Positions 26,110-35,636 are shown, counted from the first letter of the stretch. The stretch is DNA of 51,570 nt from Oscillospiraceae bacterium (GCA_021199335.1 JAJQIG010000037.1:1-51570); one strand, 5' to 3'. Numbers and translations are program-made. The notes: generated from the letters alone by a model not told the origin.

Positions 26110-27150
26110 TTATTGTATTATGTCACCTATCCCGACAACCTCTGCCCCGGGATAGTAATATTCGAGTATTTCCTTGTAATCCGACCCATTTTCAGCCATT
26201 TTTCCCGCACCGTATTGGCTCATTCCAACGCCGTGACCGCTGCCCTTTACGGAAAATGTGAAGCTGTCGCCCTCTTTATCGTAGGAAACCTCAAAGACAG
26301 GGGATTTTAGGTTAAGCAGGGTTCTAAGCTCCATGCCCGTCATGGTCTTATCGCCGACATTTACGGCGGAAACCGTTCCCGATTCGGTCGTTTCGATTAT
26401 TTCAAGCCAGCCTTCCTTTTCCTCGGGTAATGTTATGCCATAGTCCGACTGCGTAAGCCTTGCCGAAAGCTCCTCAGAGGTGAAAACGCTTTCGCTGTAA
26501 AAGGTTGGGGCTTCCTCGTCATATTCGCTTTCCACGGGGACAAGATAATCTACAGCCGTTCCCCATATTGCTTCCGCACTTTCGGTTTTTCCCCCCGATA
26601 TGGAATGAAACGCCGCAACTATCGGCTCCCCGTCATATACAAGAACGCAGTCAATAACCTCGTTCACCGCCTTTGATACCTTTTCTTCGTACTCCTCATA
26701 GGCGCTGCCGTAGAAAGCCTTTGCCTGCTCGGGGGAAAAATATGCCTGATATTTGCTGCTGTCGTTGGAAATGTATGCCCCCATAAGCTCCGGGTCGGGC
26801 GTTTCCTCTTGACAGAGAATGCGTCTTACCGCGTATGTATGCGCCGCAACCGCCTGCGCCTTTAACGCTTCCTCTCCATATGCGGCGGGCATTTCACCGA
26901 GAACCGCTCCTATTACATATTCCGTCATTGTCATTGTCATAACCTGTCCTGTGGTATAATCAAGGACGGAAAATTCCTCTAAGGATATGTCCGAAACGGC
27001 GGATGCTGTTTCTGTGGTAGAGGTTACCTCCGTCTCCGATGCGCCTTCGTCGGGTTCAGGGACGGCGGAGTCCCTTGCGGCAAAGCCTATCATCGGTATG
27101 GCAATAACAAGAAATGCGAAAATTCCGCTTATTTTGAGTAAATCCTTCAT
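26110..27150 (-). CDS. SpoIID/LytB domain-containing protein
   Basis: A 346-residue secreted protein with an N-terminal signal/anchor helix (ISGIFAFLVIAIPMIGFAA) and the SpoIID/LytB domain: VIGAVLGEMPAAYGEEALKA, AFHSISGGKTESAEAIWG, SGHGVGMSQYGAGKMA and YYPGAEV. SpoIID is a lytic transglycosylase that removes stem-less glycan strands during engulfment in sporulation; LytB-type relatives act as amidase enhancers. An Asp/Glu/Thr-rich linker (about 25-55) follows the helix. It is transcribed alone and converges on rnf. Whether it is the true sporulation protein or a paralogue cannot be told from the window. Confidence 0.88.
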   Translation of the reverse strand: MKDLLKISGIFAFLVIAIPMIGFAARDSAVPEPDEGASETEVTSTTETASAVSDISLEEFSVLDYTTGQVMTMTMTEYVIGAVLGEMPAAYGEEALKAQAVAAHTYAVRRILCQEETPDPELMGAYISNDSSKYQAYFSPEQAKAFYGSAYEEYEEKVSKAVNEVIDCVLVYDGEPIVAAFHSISGGKTESAEAIWGTAVDYLVPVESEYDEEAPTFYSESVFTSEELSARLTQSDYGITLPEEKEGWLEIIETTESGTVSAVNVGDKTMTGMELRTLLNLKSPVFEVSYDKEGDSFTFSVKGSGHGVGMSQYGAGKMAENGSDYKEILEYYYPGAEVVGIGDIIQ

Positions 27151-27240
27151 TAAAAAAATCCTTTCATATGTAAATATTCCAAAATTGTTTCCGCTTTAAC
27201 GCATTAAGTTTTATTTAAATGCTAATTTTTTAAAATTCCC

Positions 27241-27269
27241 TTGACAATAACCTAAAGCTATTGTAAAAT
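27241..27269 (+). promoter_or_regulatory. Sigma-A promoter of the citrate synthase gene
   Basis: TTGACA (27241-27246), a 17-base spacer and TAAAAT (27264-27269), 37 bases before the ATG at 27307. Confidence 0.75.
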
Positions 27270-27306
27270 AAAATAGTACATATTTTTTTAATTTGGGGTG
27301 GTATCG

Positions 27307-28671
27307 ATGAGTCTTGAAACAATGAACAACTCTGCTATTAACAGTTTATGCGGCGAATTTATGAAACATAACAAGATCTCCCCCGAGCTTTATGAAAAAT
27401 ATCAGGTTAAAAGAGGTCTGAGAAACAGCGATGGTACGGGTGTCCTTGCGGGTATAACAAATATCTGTAACGTCCACGGCTATATCGTGAACGAGGGCGA
27501 AAGGGAGCCTATGGAGGGCGAGCTTATCTACCGCGGCTACAGCATTGCCGACATCGTTGCGAACACCACCGAAAAGGGCAGATTCGGTTTTGAAGAAACG
27601 GTTTATCTCCTCCTCTTCGGGGAGCTTCCCACAAAGGAACAGCTTGTCGGCTTCAATTCCATTCTTTCGGAATATCGTGAGCTTCCTCCCGGATTTTCCG
27701 AGGATATGATTTTTAAAGCACCCTCAAAGAATATTATGAACAAAATGGCGCGTTCCGTCCTTGCTCTCTATTCCTATGAGAGCGGCGACCCCGAGGAGCA
27801 GTCGCTCCAGGCTGAGCTCAGACGTGCAATTTCAATTATCGCAAGGCTTCCCTCCGCAATGGTTGACGCTTACCAGATAAAACGCCGCTATTACGATCAC
27901 GAAAGCCTTTATATGCACCCGCTTAACCCGGATGAGTGTACGGCGGAAAGCATACTTTCAACGCTTAGACCCGACCGTGTTTATACCCCGGAGGAGGCTC
28001 AGCTCCTTGACCTTATGCTTATTATTCATGCGGAGCACGGCGGCGGAAACAACTCAACCTTTACCTGCCGAACTCTTACCTCATCGGGTACGGATGCTTA
28101 CTCCGCTTATGCGGGAGCTATAGGCTCGCTTAAAGGCCACCGTCACGGCGGGGCAAACTTTAAGGTTATCGCTCAGCTCGAAAGTTTCAAGGAAAATATT
28201 GCCCATTGGGACAACGATTCCGAGGTTGAGGATTACCTCAGCAAGGTTATCCGCAAGGAAGCGGGCGACGGCACGGGCCTTATCTACGGCATGGGCCATG
28301 CGGTTTATACCCTTTCCGACCCAAGAGCGGTTATCCTTAAAAAGAACGCCATGAAGCTTGCGGCGGGAACTCCGTTTGAGGATGAGTTTATGCTTCTCGA
28401 TGCCGTTGAGCGCCTTACACCGAAGGTTTTTGCCGAGGTTAAGGGCAGTTCAAAGGTTATGTGCGCAAATGTTGACCTTTATTCGGGACTTGTTTACAGA
28501 ATGCTCAAAATCCCCGTGGAGCTTAATACCCCGTTGTTTGCGGTTTCAAGAATCGCAGGCTGGTCGGCGCACAGAATAGAAGAGCTTATGACAGGCAACA
28601 GAATCATCCGACCCGCTTATAAGGCAATAAACAAAAGGCGCCCATACAAACCGCTTGAGGATCGCGGCTAA
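27307..28671 (+). CDS. Citrate/2-methylcitrate synthase family protein
   Basis: A 454-residue citrate synthase that condenses acetyl-CoA and oxaloacetate (or propionyl-CoA for 2-methylcitrate). Family landmarks: LYEKYQVKRGLRNSDGTGVL, GELIYRGYSIADIV, catalytic regions GHRHGGANFKVI and GMGHAVYTLSDPRAVIL, and the Asp in ANVDLYSGLVYRML. The long N-terminal extension is typical of the clostridial form. I start at the ATG at 27307, preceded by GGGGTGG; a GTG at 27298 is in frame. In an organism with Rnf it probably feeds 2-oxoglutarate and glutamate synthesis. Confidence 0.93.
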   Translation: MSLETMNNSAINSLCGEFMKHNKISPELYEKYQVKRGLRNSDGTGVLAGITNICNVHGYIVNEGEREPMEGELIYRGYSIADIVANTTEKGRFGFEETVYLLLFGELPTKEQLVGFNSILSEYRELPPGFSEDMIFKAPSKNIMNKMARSVLALYSYESGDPEEQSLQAELRRAISIIARLPSAMVDAYQIKRRYYDHESLYMHPLNPDECTAESILSTLRPDRVYTPEEAQLLDLMLIIHAEHGGGNNSTFTCRTLTSSGTDAYSAYAGAIGSLKGHRHGGANFKVIAQLESFKENIAHWDNDSEVEDYLSKVIRKEAGDGTGLIYGMGHAVYTLSDPRAVILKKNAMKLAAGTPFEDEFMLLDAVERLTPKVFAEVKGSSKVMCANVDLYSGLVYRMLKIPVELNTPLFAVSRIAGWSAHRIEELMTGNRIIRPAYKAINKRRPYKPLEDRG

Positions 28672-28764
28672 TGCATCCTTGAAAATCAATCGCTGCCTGT
28701 GGGCATTATTCAGCGTATCCTTAATGTTAAACTAAATTTTTGTTGATAAAGGGGACAAAATGAC

Positions 28765-29796
28765 ATGAACGAGAAACCGATTAAACCATACAAGAAAAGG
28801 CGTGTTATTCTTGACAAAAAAGCATCGCTTGTCGTCTATGCGGCAGTGCTTGTGATTGCGGTTATCTGCCGAACAATTCAGCTTGCCACGAATATGAACT
28901 TCGCATCGGGAAAATATTATGACGACAGCCTTGCCAAAAACGGAACGCTGATTGTTCTTATTATAGGCTTTATACTCCTTTTTGCAGTTATGATTTTCGG
29001 CGAATCAAGGGATAAGGCAATCAAATCCTGTATCCTGCTCAACCCCATGCATCTAAAGGTTGATAGGCTTAACAAGAAAATTTCACCCAAGGCTGCGGCG
29101 GCAATGTTTGTTATGGCTGCCCTGCTTGCATATGAAGCCCTTGCGGAGCTTATTTCAACAGGCTCATACAACAAAAGCCTTTCAACCGAGGAAAATCCCG
29201 TATCCGTTTTTGCGGGGATAAGCGTAATGGAATGGGTTATATACATTTTTATGTTCATCCTTGTGTTTACCTTTGTTTCAACGGGAGTAAATATCCTCAA
29301 GGGCGAGGGAATTTCAAAGGGAAATTGCTTCTTCCTTTCGGCTTTCCCGATATGGAAATTGATTGAAACCTTTGATCTTATTATGACATATCAGGTCATC
29401 GGGCCATACTCCGAAAAATGCTATATCCTTTTCACAAATATGCTTTCCGCAGTATTCTTCCTTAACCTTATCCGTTTCTTCTGCGGGTTTGAGAAAAAGC
29501 ATACTCGTTTTTGGATGATTATGTCGGGGTATGCCGCATCAATCATTGCCGCGGTTTCGGTTATTCCAAGATATATTATGTTCTTTGTTATGGATTACTC
29601 CGTAAGGGACGGTATGCTTAACCCCGATGTTTCCGATGTCGGAATCATCTTTGTGACCGTTACCGTTGTTGCCGTATTCTGGAGTACCTATGTTTACAGG
29701 GTAATGCCTAAGATGCGCTCAGCCGGCGACAGACATCGTTGGGCAACAATCCATACCGCAGGCAAGGCTGAAATGGAATCAATTGATGAGGACTGA
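28765..29796 (+). CDS. Polytopic membrane protein of unknown function
   Basis: A 343-residue protein with a basic start (NEKPIKPYKKRRVILDKK) and about seven transmembrane helices, beginning near residues 22-43, 62-82, 111-132, 155-180, 225-245, 252-280 and 290-312. I recognise no domain. The C terminus is cytoplasmic-like and hydrophilic (MRSAGDRHRWATIHTAGKAE). AGGGGAC is upstream of the ATG. A hairpin with a weak U-run lies between it and the next gene, so co-transcription with the lipoprotein and two-component genes is possible but partial. Confidence 0.6.
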   Translation: MNEKPIKPYKKRRVILDKKASLVVYAAVLVIAVICRTIQLATNMNFASGKYYDDSLAKNGTLIVLIIGFILLFAVMIFGESRDKAIKSCILLNPMHLKVDRLNKKISPKAAAAMFVMAALLAYEALAELISTGSYNKSLSTEENPVSVFAGISVMEWVIYIFMFILVFTFVSTGVNILKGEGISKGNCFFLSAFPIWKLIETFDLIMTYQVIGPYSEKCYILFTNMLSAVFFLNLIRFFCGFEKKHTRFWMIMSGYAASIIAAVSVIPRYIMFFVMDYSVRDGMLNPDVSDVGIIFVTVTVVAVFWSTYVYRVMPKMRSAGDRHRWATIHTAGKAEMESIDED

Positions 29797-29833
29797 GTAA
29801 CGGCACTTTCGTCCTTTTGTCAGAACTTTTATG

Positions 29834-29865
29834 GGGATGTGCTAAGGCTGTGCCTTGTGCATCCC
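29834..29865 (+). terminator. Probable terminator hairpin
   Basis: GGGATG (29834-29839) pairs with CATCCC (29860-29865), with inner AAGG/CCTT, followed by TGTTTCTTT. The U-run is imperfect, so termination may be incomplete. Confidence 0.5.
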
Positions 29866-29900
29866 TGTTTCTTTAAGAGAAGGGGGAGTGGCTTAAACAG

Positions 29901-31217
29901 ATGAATAGAATCCGACTTACGGCGGCTTTCCTATCCGCAGCTATCCTTTCGGGCTGTTCAATGAGCGGTTCGGTTGAAAGCCTTCTTGTTCCGCCTAAGC
30001 TTAACAGCGACCAAAACGAGATTTACGCCGCCCTTACCGACAGCGTTGGAACAGATATACTGCTTCAATACCCACGCTCAGGGGCTTACCGCTCCTCGTT
30101 TATAACGGAGGACATTGACGGCGACGGAACGGCGGAGGCTATAGCTTTTTATTGCCACGGCACGGACGCCGAGGACAGCGGAGCATTAAGAATAAATATT
30201 CTTGACACGGATTCAAACGGAAATTGGGCGTCCGCTTACGATATTGCAGGCTCGGGCACAGCCGTTGACCGTGTAATCATCTCCGAGCTTGGCGGCAGCG
30301 GAAGAAAAAACGTTATTATAGGCTTTATCGGAACAACATCATCAGATAAAAATTTCCGTTCTTATGCATACAGCGGCGGTACCCTAACAAACACATTTTC
30401 CGACAGCTACAGCTCAATTTTTATTACCGACATCGACAAGGACGGCGGCAACGAGCTTTCCGTTATCCACCCAAACAACGAATATACGGGCAAACAGGCT
30501 TATTACAGCCTTATACTCGATGATGGAGCTTCGGTTTATGAGAGCAGTACGGTTCTCCTTAACGATGAAACCTCCGATTTTGCGAGTATTGCCCTCGGGT
30601 ATGTCGGCGTTGACACGCTTGCGGTATTCATTGACGGACTTTCGGACGGTCAGCTTTCCACCGAGATTATTTACTCCATAAGCGGAACGCTGAGAAATCC
30701 CCTTTACCTCAGCGAATCGGAAAGCATAAAGGACACCGTTCGCAGCAACGGCTATTTCAGCACCGACATCGACCTTGACGGAATTATTGAAATTCCAACC
30801 CTTACCTATGCCCTTGGCTACACCGAGGACAGCAAGGACGCATTTTACATTACAAATTGGAACGTGATGGACAACTTTACCATTACAAAAAAATACTCCG
30901 GCTATTACAGCATTTCCGATGGCTACTGCTTCCTTATCCCCAACCGCTGGGACGGCGTTGTTACCATAAAAAGCGATGCCGAAAACGGAGATATTGTGTT
31001 CTATAAGTACAGAATTAATATTTTAAACAGCAATGAGGAGCTTATGAGGATTGCGGCGGTGACAAAGGAATATTACAACGAAAAGCTGGAGGATGGCTAT
31101 ACTCTTATTAATTCAAATAATAATATATACTATATGTATAAAACCCCTGAAAACACAGATGAACCGCTTATTCTTACCGAAGCGGAAATTCTCAATGGCT
31201 TTAAGCTTATGATTTAA
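29901..31217 (+). CDS. Lipoprotein with Asp-rich (DxDxDG) repeats
   Basis: A 438-residue lipoprotein; the lipobox AAILSGC ends near residue 19, so it is anchored outside. Three calcium-binding-type loops are seen: EDIDGDGTAEAIAF, TDIDKDGGNELSVIH and TDIDLDGIIEIPTL, at regular spacing and each followed by a beta strand, as in FG-GAP/VCBS beta-propeller repeats. No enzyme motif is seen. It lies 21 bases before the response regulator and its kinase, so it may be a surface component or signal input for that two-component system; this is inference. GGGGGAG precedes the ATG. Confidence 0.7.
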   Translation: MNRIRLTAAFLSAAILSGCSMSGSVESLLVPPKLNSDQNEIYAALTDSVGTDILLQYPRSGAYRSSFITEDIDGDGTAEAIAFYCHGTDAEDSGALRINILDTDSNGNWASAYDIAGSGTAVDRVIISELGGSGRKNVIIGFIGTTSSDKNFRSYAYSGGTLTNTFSDSYSSIFITDIDKDGGNELSVIHPNNEYTGKQAYYSLILDDGASVYESSTVLLNDETSDFASIALGYVGVDTLAVFIDGLSDGQLSTEIIYSISGTLRNPLYLSESESIKDTVRSNGYFSTDIDLDGIIEIPTLTYALGYTEDSKDAFYITNWNVMDNFTITKKYSGYYSISDGYCFLIPNRWDGVVTIKSDAENGDIVFYKYRINILNSNEELMRIAAVTKEYYNEKLEDGYTLINSNNNIYYMYKTPENTDEPLILTEAEILNGFKLMI

Positions 31218-31238
31218 ACTGAAAGGACAGATTATTTT

Positions 31239-31955
31239 ATGAAACGTATTCTTGTATGCGAGGATGAGGACGTTATCCGCGACTTTGTTGTTATAAACCT
31301 TAATCGTGCGGGCTATGACGTTGTCGATGTAAACTGCGGCGAGGATGCCCTAAGGGTTTTTGACGAGGAAAACGGCAATTTTGATATTGCTTTGCTTGAT
31401 ATTATGATGCCGGGAATTGACGGCTTTCAGGTATGCAAGGCTCTCCGCAAAAAGAGCAGTACGCTCGGAATTATTATGCTCTCCGCAAAAACGCAGGAAA
31501 TGGACAAGGTAAGCGGGCTTATGATAGGCGCGGATGATTATATGACAAAACCGTTCTCCCCCTCTGAGCTTACCGCCAGAATTGATGCGATTTACCGCCG
31601 TGTGAGTATGTCCCACAGCCGTGAAGAGGAGGCAGCCTCAATCATTGAATCGGGGCCGTTCGTCCTTAACCTTAAAAGCCGAACCGCACAGAAAAACGGG
31701 GTCACTATCGACCTTACGCAGGTTGAATATCAGATACTCGAATATTTTATGACCAACCAAGAAACCGCACTTGACCGTTCGAGCATTCTCACCCATATTT
31801 GGGGCGAAAACTACTTCGACGATGATAAAATTGTTGATGTCAACATAAGGCGAATCAGGATGAAGATTGAAGATGAACCCTCAAATCCAAAATATATCTC
31901 AACGATATGGGGTTTTGGCTACAAGTGGTCGGTAAATAACGGCGAAAAGGAATAA
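31239..31955 (+). CDS. OmpR/PhoB-family response regulator
   Basis: A 238-residue two-domain regulator. The receiver domain (1-120) has EDED near the start, the phosphorylated Asp54 in LLDIMMPGIDGF and Lys in TKPFSPSEL. The C-terminal winged-helix DNA-binding domain (about 140-235) shows LTQVEYQILEYFM, VDVNIRRIRMKIEDEPS and the final YISTIWGFGYKW, typical of OmpR/PhoB proteins. Cytoplasmic. It lies 48 bases upstream of its cognate kinase start and 21 after the lipoprotein gene. Confidence 0.95.
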   Translation: MKRILVCEDEDVIRDFVVINLNRAGYDVVDVNCGEDALRVFDEENGNFDIALLDIMMPGIDGFQVCKALRKKSSTLGIIMLSAKTQEMDKVSGLMIGADDYMTKPFSPSELTARIDAIYRRVSMSHSREEEAASIIESGPFVLNLKSRTAQKNGVTIDLTQVEYQILEYFMTNQETALDRSSILTHIWGENYFDDDKIVDVNIRRIRMKIEDEPSNPKYISTIWGFGYKWSVNNGEKE

Positions 31956-32003
31956 GGCTTCATAGCTTTGCGCTACTTTGGTTTTTTAACGGAGGTGAGA
32001 ATT

Positions 32004-33413
32004 TTGGCAGATAAAAGCAGGAACATTACCCAAAGGTGGATGATAAATAACATCGGTATGATTTTCCTTGTGCTTGCCGCCGTTGTTTTGGCGGGAACAA
32101 TCCTCCTCAGGAGCTTCTATTACAACTCCGCAAAGCAGTATCTCTCCTCAAAAATGAATATGGTTTCAAGCATTCTCCAAAATTCCTACAACGATCCCTC
32201 AACAAGCTTTTCCTCCGAGGTTCGCTCTGTTGTTGAAAACTGGTCGGACAGGGATCATTCCGAGCTTATGATTATAAATTCACAGGGAAATGCGGAGCTT
32301 ACCTCATCGGGGTTTATTCCCAATGTTGAGGACAATATGGAGGATTACCGCAAGGCGCTTGAGGGCAGCAGCGGCTACTATACGGGAAAAATTTCATCGG
32401 GGGAAAAGATTATGGCGATGAGCATTCTCCTCCCCGAAAATAACGCAGGCTACAGCGCAGTCCGTGTTGTTTCTTCAATGAAAAGGATTGATTCGCGAAT
32501 TATGATTTCCACGCTTGCGGTTATAGCCATTTGCATAGCTATACTTGCGATGACGTTTTTCTCAGGAATGTATTTCGTTAAATCAATCGTTCTCCCCGTA
32601 AGGCAGATTGGCGCAACCGCAAGGCGTTATGCCGAGGGTGATTTCTCCGTTCGCATTAAAAAGAAAAACAACGATGAAATCGGCGAGCTTTGCGACATTA
32701 TAAACCATATGGCGGAGGAGCTTGCAAACTCGGAGAATATGAAGAACGAGTTTATTTCCAGCGTTTCGCATGAGCTTAGAACACCGCTTACCGCAATAAA
32801 GGGCTGGTCGGAAACGATTGCAGGAATGCCCGAGGATGCCGATACTGTTTCAAAGGGAATGCGGGTTATCGGCGCAGAAACGGAACGTCTTTCGCAAATG
32901 GTGGAGGAGCTGCTTGACTTCTCACGTATGCAAAACGGACGATTCAGCCTTAACAAGGCGACAATGGATGTTCTTGCCGAGCTTGGCGATGCGGTTCTCA
33001 TCTATGCCGAGCGGGCAAAGCGTGACGGCATAACCGTCAACTACGATGAACCAGATATGCTCCCCTTTATCTACGGCGACAGAAACCGCATACGTCAGGT
33101 TTTTATCAATATAATAGACAACGCAATCAAATATTCCGACAAGGGCGGCATCGTTTCCATTCAGGCTTTAATGCCCGATGCGCTCCATGTCGAAATTGAT
33201 GTTTCGGACAACGGATGCGGAATAAGTCAACAGGATCTGCCGAAAATTAAGACGAAATTTTACAAGGCAAATTACACAAGGCGAGGTTCAGGAATCGGTC
33301 TTGCCGTTGCCGACGAAATCGTTACAATGCATGGAGGAACTCTTGATGTTCTCAGCGAACAGGGCGTTGGAACAATTGTCAAGATTATTTTCCCGATACA
33401 AAAAAACAGCTGA
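32004..33413 (+). CDS. Sensor histidine kinase
   Basis: A 469-residue kinase: one transmembrane helix (about 18-38), an extracytoplasmic sensor region of about 130 residues, a second helix (about 170-195), a HAMP linker, the H-box SSVSHELRTPLTAIKG (His near 255) and the ATPase domain with N box FINIIDNAIKYSD, G1 VSDNGCGISQQ and G2 GSGIGLAVADEI. It phosphorylates the preceding regulator. I take the TTG at 32004 as start, because GGAGGTGAG lies 8 bases before it; the TTG at 31968 has no binding site. The sensor domain gives no ligand. Confidence 0.93.
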   Translation: MADKSRNITQRWMINNIGMIFLVLAAVVLAGTILLRSFYYNSAKQYLSSKMNMVSSILQNSYNDPSTSFSSEVRSVVENWSDRDHSELMIINSQGNAELTSSGFIPNVEDNMEDYRKALEGSSGYYTGKISSGEKIMAMSILLPENNAGYSAVRVVSSMKRIDSRIMISTLAVIAICIAILAMTFFSGMYFVKSIVLPVRQIGATARRYAEGDFSVRIKKKNNDEIGELCDIINHMAEELANSENMKNEFISSVSHELRTPLTAIKGWSETIAGMPEDADTVSKGMRVIGAETERLSQMVEELLDFSRMQNGRFSLNKATMDVLAELGDAVLIYAERAKRDGITVNYDEPDMLPFIYGDRNRIRQVFINIIDNAIKYSDKGGIVSIQALMPDALHVEIDVSDNGCGISQQDLPKIKTKFYKANYTRRGSGIGLAVADEIVTMHGGTLDVLSEQGVGTIVKIIFPIQKNS

Positions 33414-33431
33414 AAGGAGATTTACTGAAAA

Positions 33432-34388
33432 ATGAGCAGTAACAATAAATCGGATGAGAGCTTTAAGTCAAAAATAGGCGGTCAGGCTCTCATTGAGGGA
33501 ATTATGATGCGTGGAATCGACACGGCGGCTATGGCTTGCCGTCTGCCCGACGGTTCAATTGATGTTGAAACCTGGGGGGTTCGAGGCGGAAAAACTGCGC
33601 CGTGGTACAGCAGGACTCCGTTTGTCCGCGGCTGCATAAACTTTGTTTCGTCGCTTGTTATGGGCGTTAAATGCACCATGAAATCAGCCGAAAAACAAGT
33701 TACCGAGGATGATGAAGAGGAGGAGCTGTCGAAATTTGAGCAGTGGCTTACCGACAAATTCGGCGACAAGCTTATGCCTGTTATAATGGTTATTTCCGTT
33801 GTGCTTGCATTTGCGATAAGCATTTCCCTTTTCAAATTCCTGCCAATGCTTATTTCAAGCCTGCTGATTAAGGCGGGGGCGCCCGACTGGGTAAAAACCA
33901 TTGGAGAAAGCGTAATCAAAATCGTTCTTCTTGTGGGATATTTTTACTTAATTTCTCTCACTGAATCGATGAAAACCACCTTTATGTATCACGGTGCGGA
34001 GCATAAAACCATCGCCTGCTATGAAGCTCGAAAGGAGCTTACGGTTGAAAATATCAAGCCCATGTGCAGATTTCACCCGAGATGCGGAACAAGCTTCATA
34101 CTTATTGTTGTACTTCTGAGCCTTATTGTCGGAATGTTTCTGCCATGGAAAAGCATACCCGTTCGTTTCGGAATGCAGCTTCTTCTGCTTATCCCCGAAG
34201 CATCGATTGCTTATGAGCTAATAAAAATTGCAGGAAAATATGATAACATTGTAACAAGAATTATTTCCGCCCCCGGCCTTTGGCTTCAGAGAATAACCAC
34301 CAAGGAGCCTAACGATGCGCAAATTGAGGTTGCCATTGCGGCGCTTAAACCATGCATTCCAAAGAACGCAGAGGACGATAATTGGTAA
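33432..34388 (+). CDS. DUF1385 protein (YqhQ family)
   Basis: A 318-residue membrane protein of the YqhQ family: SKIGGQALIEGIMMRG near the start, an acidic linker (TEDDEEEELS), transmembrane helices near 120-145, 160-185 and 215-245, and the signature FMYHGAEHKTIACYEARKEL with CRFHPRCGTSFI. The biochemical role is unknown; in many Firmicutes it sits next to prmC, prfA or rpmE, and here prmC follows by 25 bases. AAAGGAG precedes the ATG. Confidence 0.9.
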   Translation: MSSNNKSDESFKSKIGGQALIEGIMMRGIDTAAMACRLPDGSIDVETWGVRGGKTAPWYSRTPFVRGCINFVSSLVMGVKCTMKSAEKQVTEDDEEEELSKFEQWLTDKFGDKLMPVIMVISVVLAFAISISLFKFLPMLISSLLIKAGAPDWVKTIGESVIKIVLLVGYFYLISLTESMKTTFMYHGAEHKTIACYEARKELTVENIKPMCRFHPRCGTSFILIVVLLSLIVGMFLPWKSIPVRFGMQLLLLIPEASIAYELIKIAGKYDNIVTRIISAPGLWLQRITTKEPNDAQIEVAIAALKPCIPKNAEDDNW

Positions 34389-34413
34389 AATATTTACCGA
34401 AAGGACTTACATT

Positions 34414-35292
34414 ATGACAAACGGACAGCTTTTTGAGCTTATAAAAAACACCCTTAAAACCGCAGGAACGCAGGACTATGAGTTTGACAGCCGCTGCATT
34501 TTTGAGGATGTAATGTCGCTCGATGCCCTGAGCCTTGCCATGAGTCGTGAAAATGAAGCCGATGGGGACACTGCAAAAAAGGCTTTGGAGCTTACCCAAA
34601 AGCGTGCAGAGGGGTACCCCTTGCAATATCTCCTCGGAGAATGGGAATTTTACGGCTTAAGGTTTAAGGTCGGCGAGGGTGTGCTTATCCCACGCCCCGA
34701 CACGGAAATTCTTGTTGAAACGGTTGTACGGCACTTTGCCGACAAAAATCAGCATGACCCCGAAATAATTGACCTTTGCAGCGGCAGCGGCTGCATTGCC
34801 GTTTCAATACAGAAATCTTTGCCGAAGTCAAGGCTTATCGCAACGGAGCTTTCGTCCGATGCAATGCCCTACCTTGTGGAGAATATTCGCCGAAACGGGG
34901 CGAATGTGCGCATACTGAAGGGCGATGTTATGGACGGCCGTCTGCTTGATAATTTCGCCGACAAGGACAATCCCCCCGAATACAACAAGCTTGACTGCAT
35001 TGTTTCAAACCCGCCCTATCTCACGGCGGAGGAGATGTCGTGCCTTCAGAAAGAGGTTTCCTTCGAACCCCCCGAAGCCCTTGACGGCGGTTTGGACGGC
35101 TTGAAATTCTACCGTGTTATCTCCTGCCTTTGGGGAGAAATTTTAAAGGACGGCGGTTTAATCGCCTTTGAGATTGGCTACAAGCAGGGCGATGCGGTAT
35201 CAAAAATATTGCAAAACGCCGGTTACAGCGATATAAAGGTTATAAAAGACCTCGGTGGAAACGATAGGGTTGTTATTGGAACAAAATCGTAG
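34414..35292 (+). CDS. prmC: Release factor glutamine methyltransferase PrmC
   Basis: A 292-residue SAM-dependent methyltransferase that modifies the Gln of the GGQ loop in release factors RF1 and RF2. The N-terminal helical domain (to about 90, with YPLQYLLGEWEFYG) recruits the factor. IPRPDTEILVE, the SAM loop DLCSGSGCIAVSI and the catalytic NPPY in IVSNPPYLT follow. The start at ATG 34414 has AAAGGAC 9 bases upstream; an in-frame ATG at 34315 lies inside the previous gene and is rejected. No prfA follows, unlike the usual order. Confidence 0.95.
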   Translation: MTNGQLFELIKNTLKTAGTQDYEFDSRCIFEDVMSLDALSLAMSRENEADGDTAKKALELTQKRAEGYPLQYLLGEWEFYGLRFKVGEGVLIPRPDTEILVETVVRHFADKNQHDPEIIDLCSGSGCIAVSIQKSLPKSRLIATELSSDAMPYLVENIRRNGANVRILKGDVMDGRLLDNFADKDNPPEYNKLDCIVSNPPYLTAEEMSCLQKEVSFEPPEALDGGLDGLKFYRVISCLWGEILKDGGLIAFEIGYKQGDAVSKILQNAGYSDIKVIKDLGGNDRVVIGTKS

Positions 35293-35601
35293 CGGAGCTT
35301 GCCATAAATTTTGGAATTGCATTGGAACTTATTCCTCTCTGTAAACCCTGCAAATGTGGAAAGACTGTGGAAAATGTGGAATAACCCCTGTAATAACGCA
35401 AAATTGGGGCTTGTCTTTGCACATTTTTTTCTCTTTTTTGCACATCTTTTAACGTTTTACACAAAGTTTTCAACACTTTACGGAGGTGCGGCGCCGATTT
35501 TAAGCAAATGCAGGCTATAAAGGCAAATGCGTTTAATGCGGCACAGCATGGCGGAAAGGAATCGCTGCATAACAGCATCATTTTACGTATACTCAAAAAA
35601 A
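35293..35601. other. Intergenic stretch without a gene
   Basis: A region of about 310 bases after prmC with no supportable CDS. It holds three close TGTGGA direct repeats (about 35355-35384), pyrimidine-rich runs and an unexplained GGAGG at 35480-35484 with no start codon at a usable distance. I see no promoter with good boxes. Confidence 0.4.
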
Positions 35602-35636
35602 GCCCTCACAGCGAGACACTGTGAGGGCATTTTTTA
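35602..35636. terminator. Bidirectional terminator between prmC and GH130
   Basis: Perfect 10-bp arms GCCCTCACAG (35602-35611) and CTGTGAGGGC (35619-35628), with an A-run on the left and ATTTTTTATT on the right. It serves both convergent genes. Confidence 0.9.

Noticed and set aside
35355-35384. TGTGGA repeats as DnaA boxes of a replication origin
   Set aside because: They do not fit TGTGNATAA; no dnaA, dnaN or AT-rich unwinding region accompanies them.
35509-35622. Short plus-strand frame starting MQAIKANAFNAAQHG
   Set aside because: The only GGAGG is 24 bases upstream, and the frame runs through the terminator hairpin at 35602-35628.
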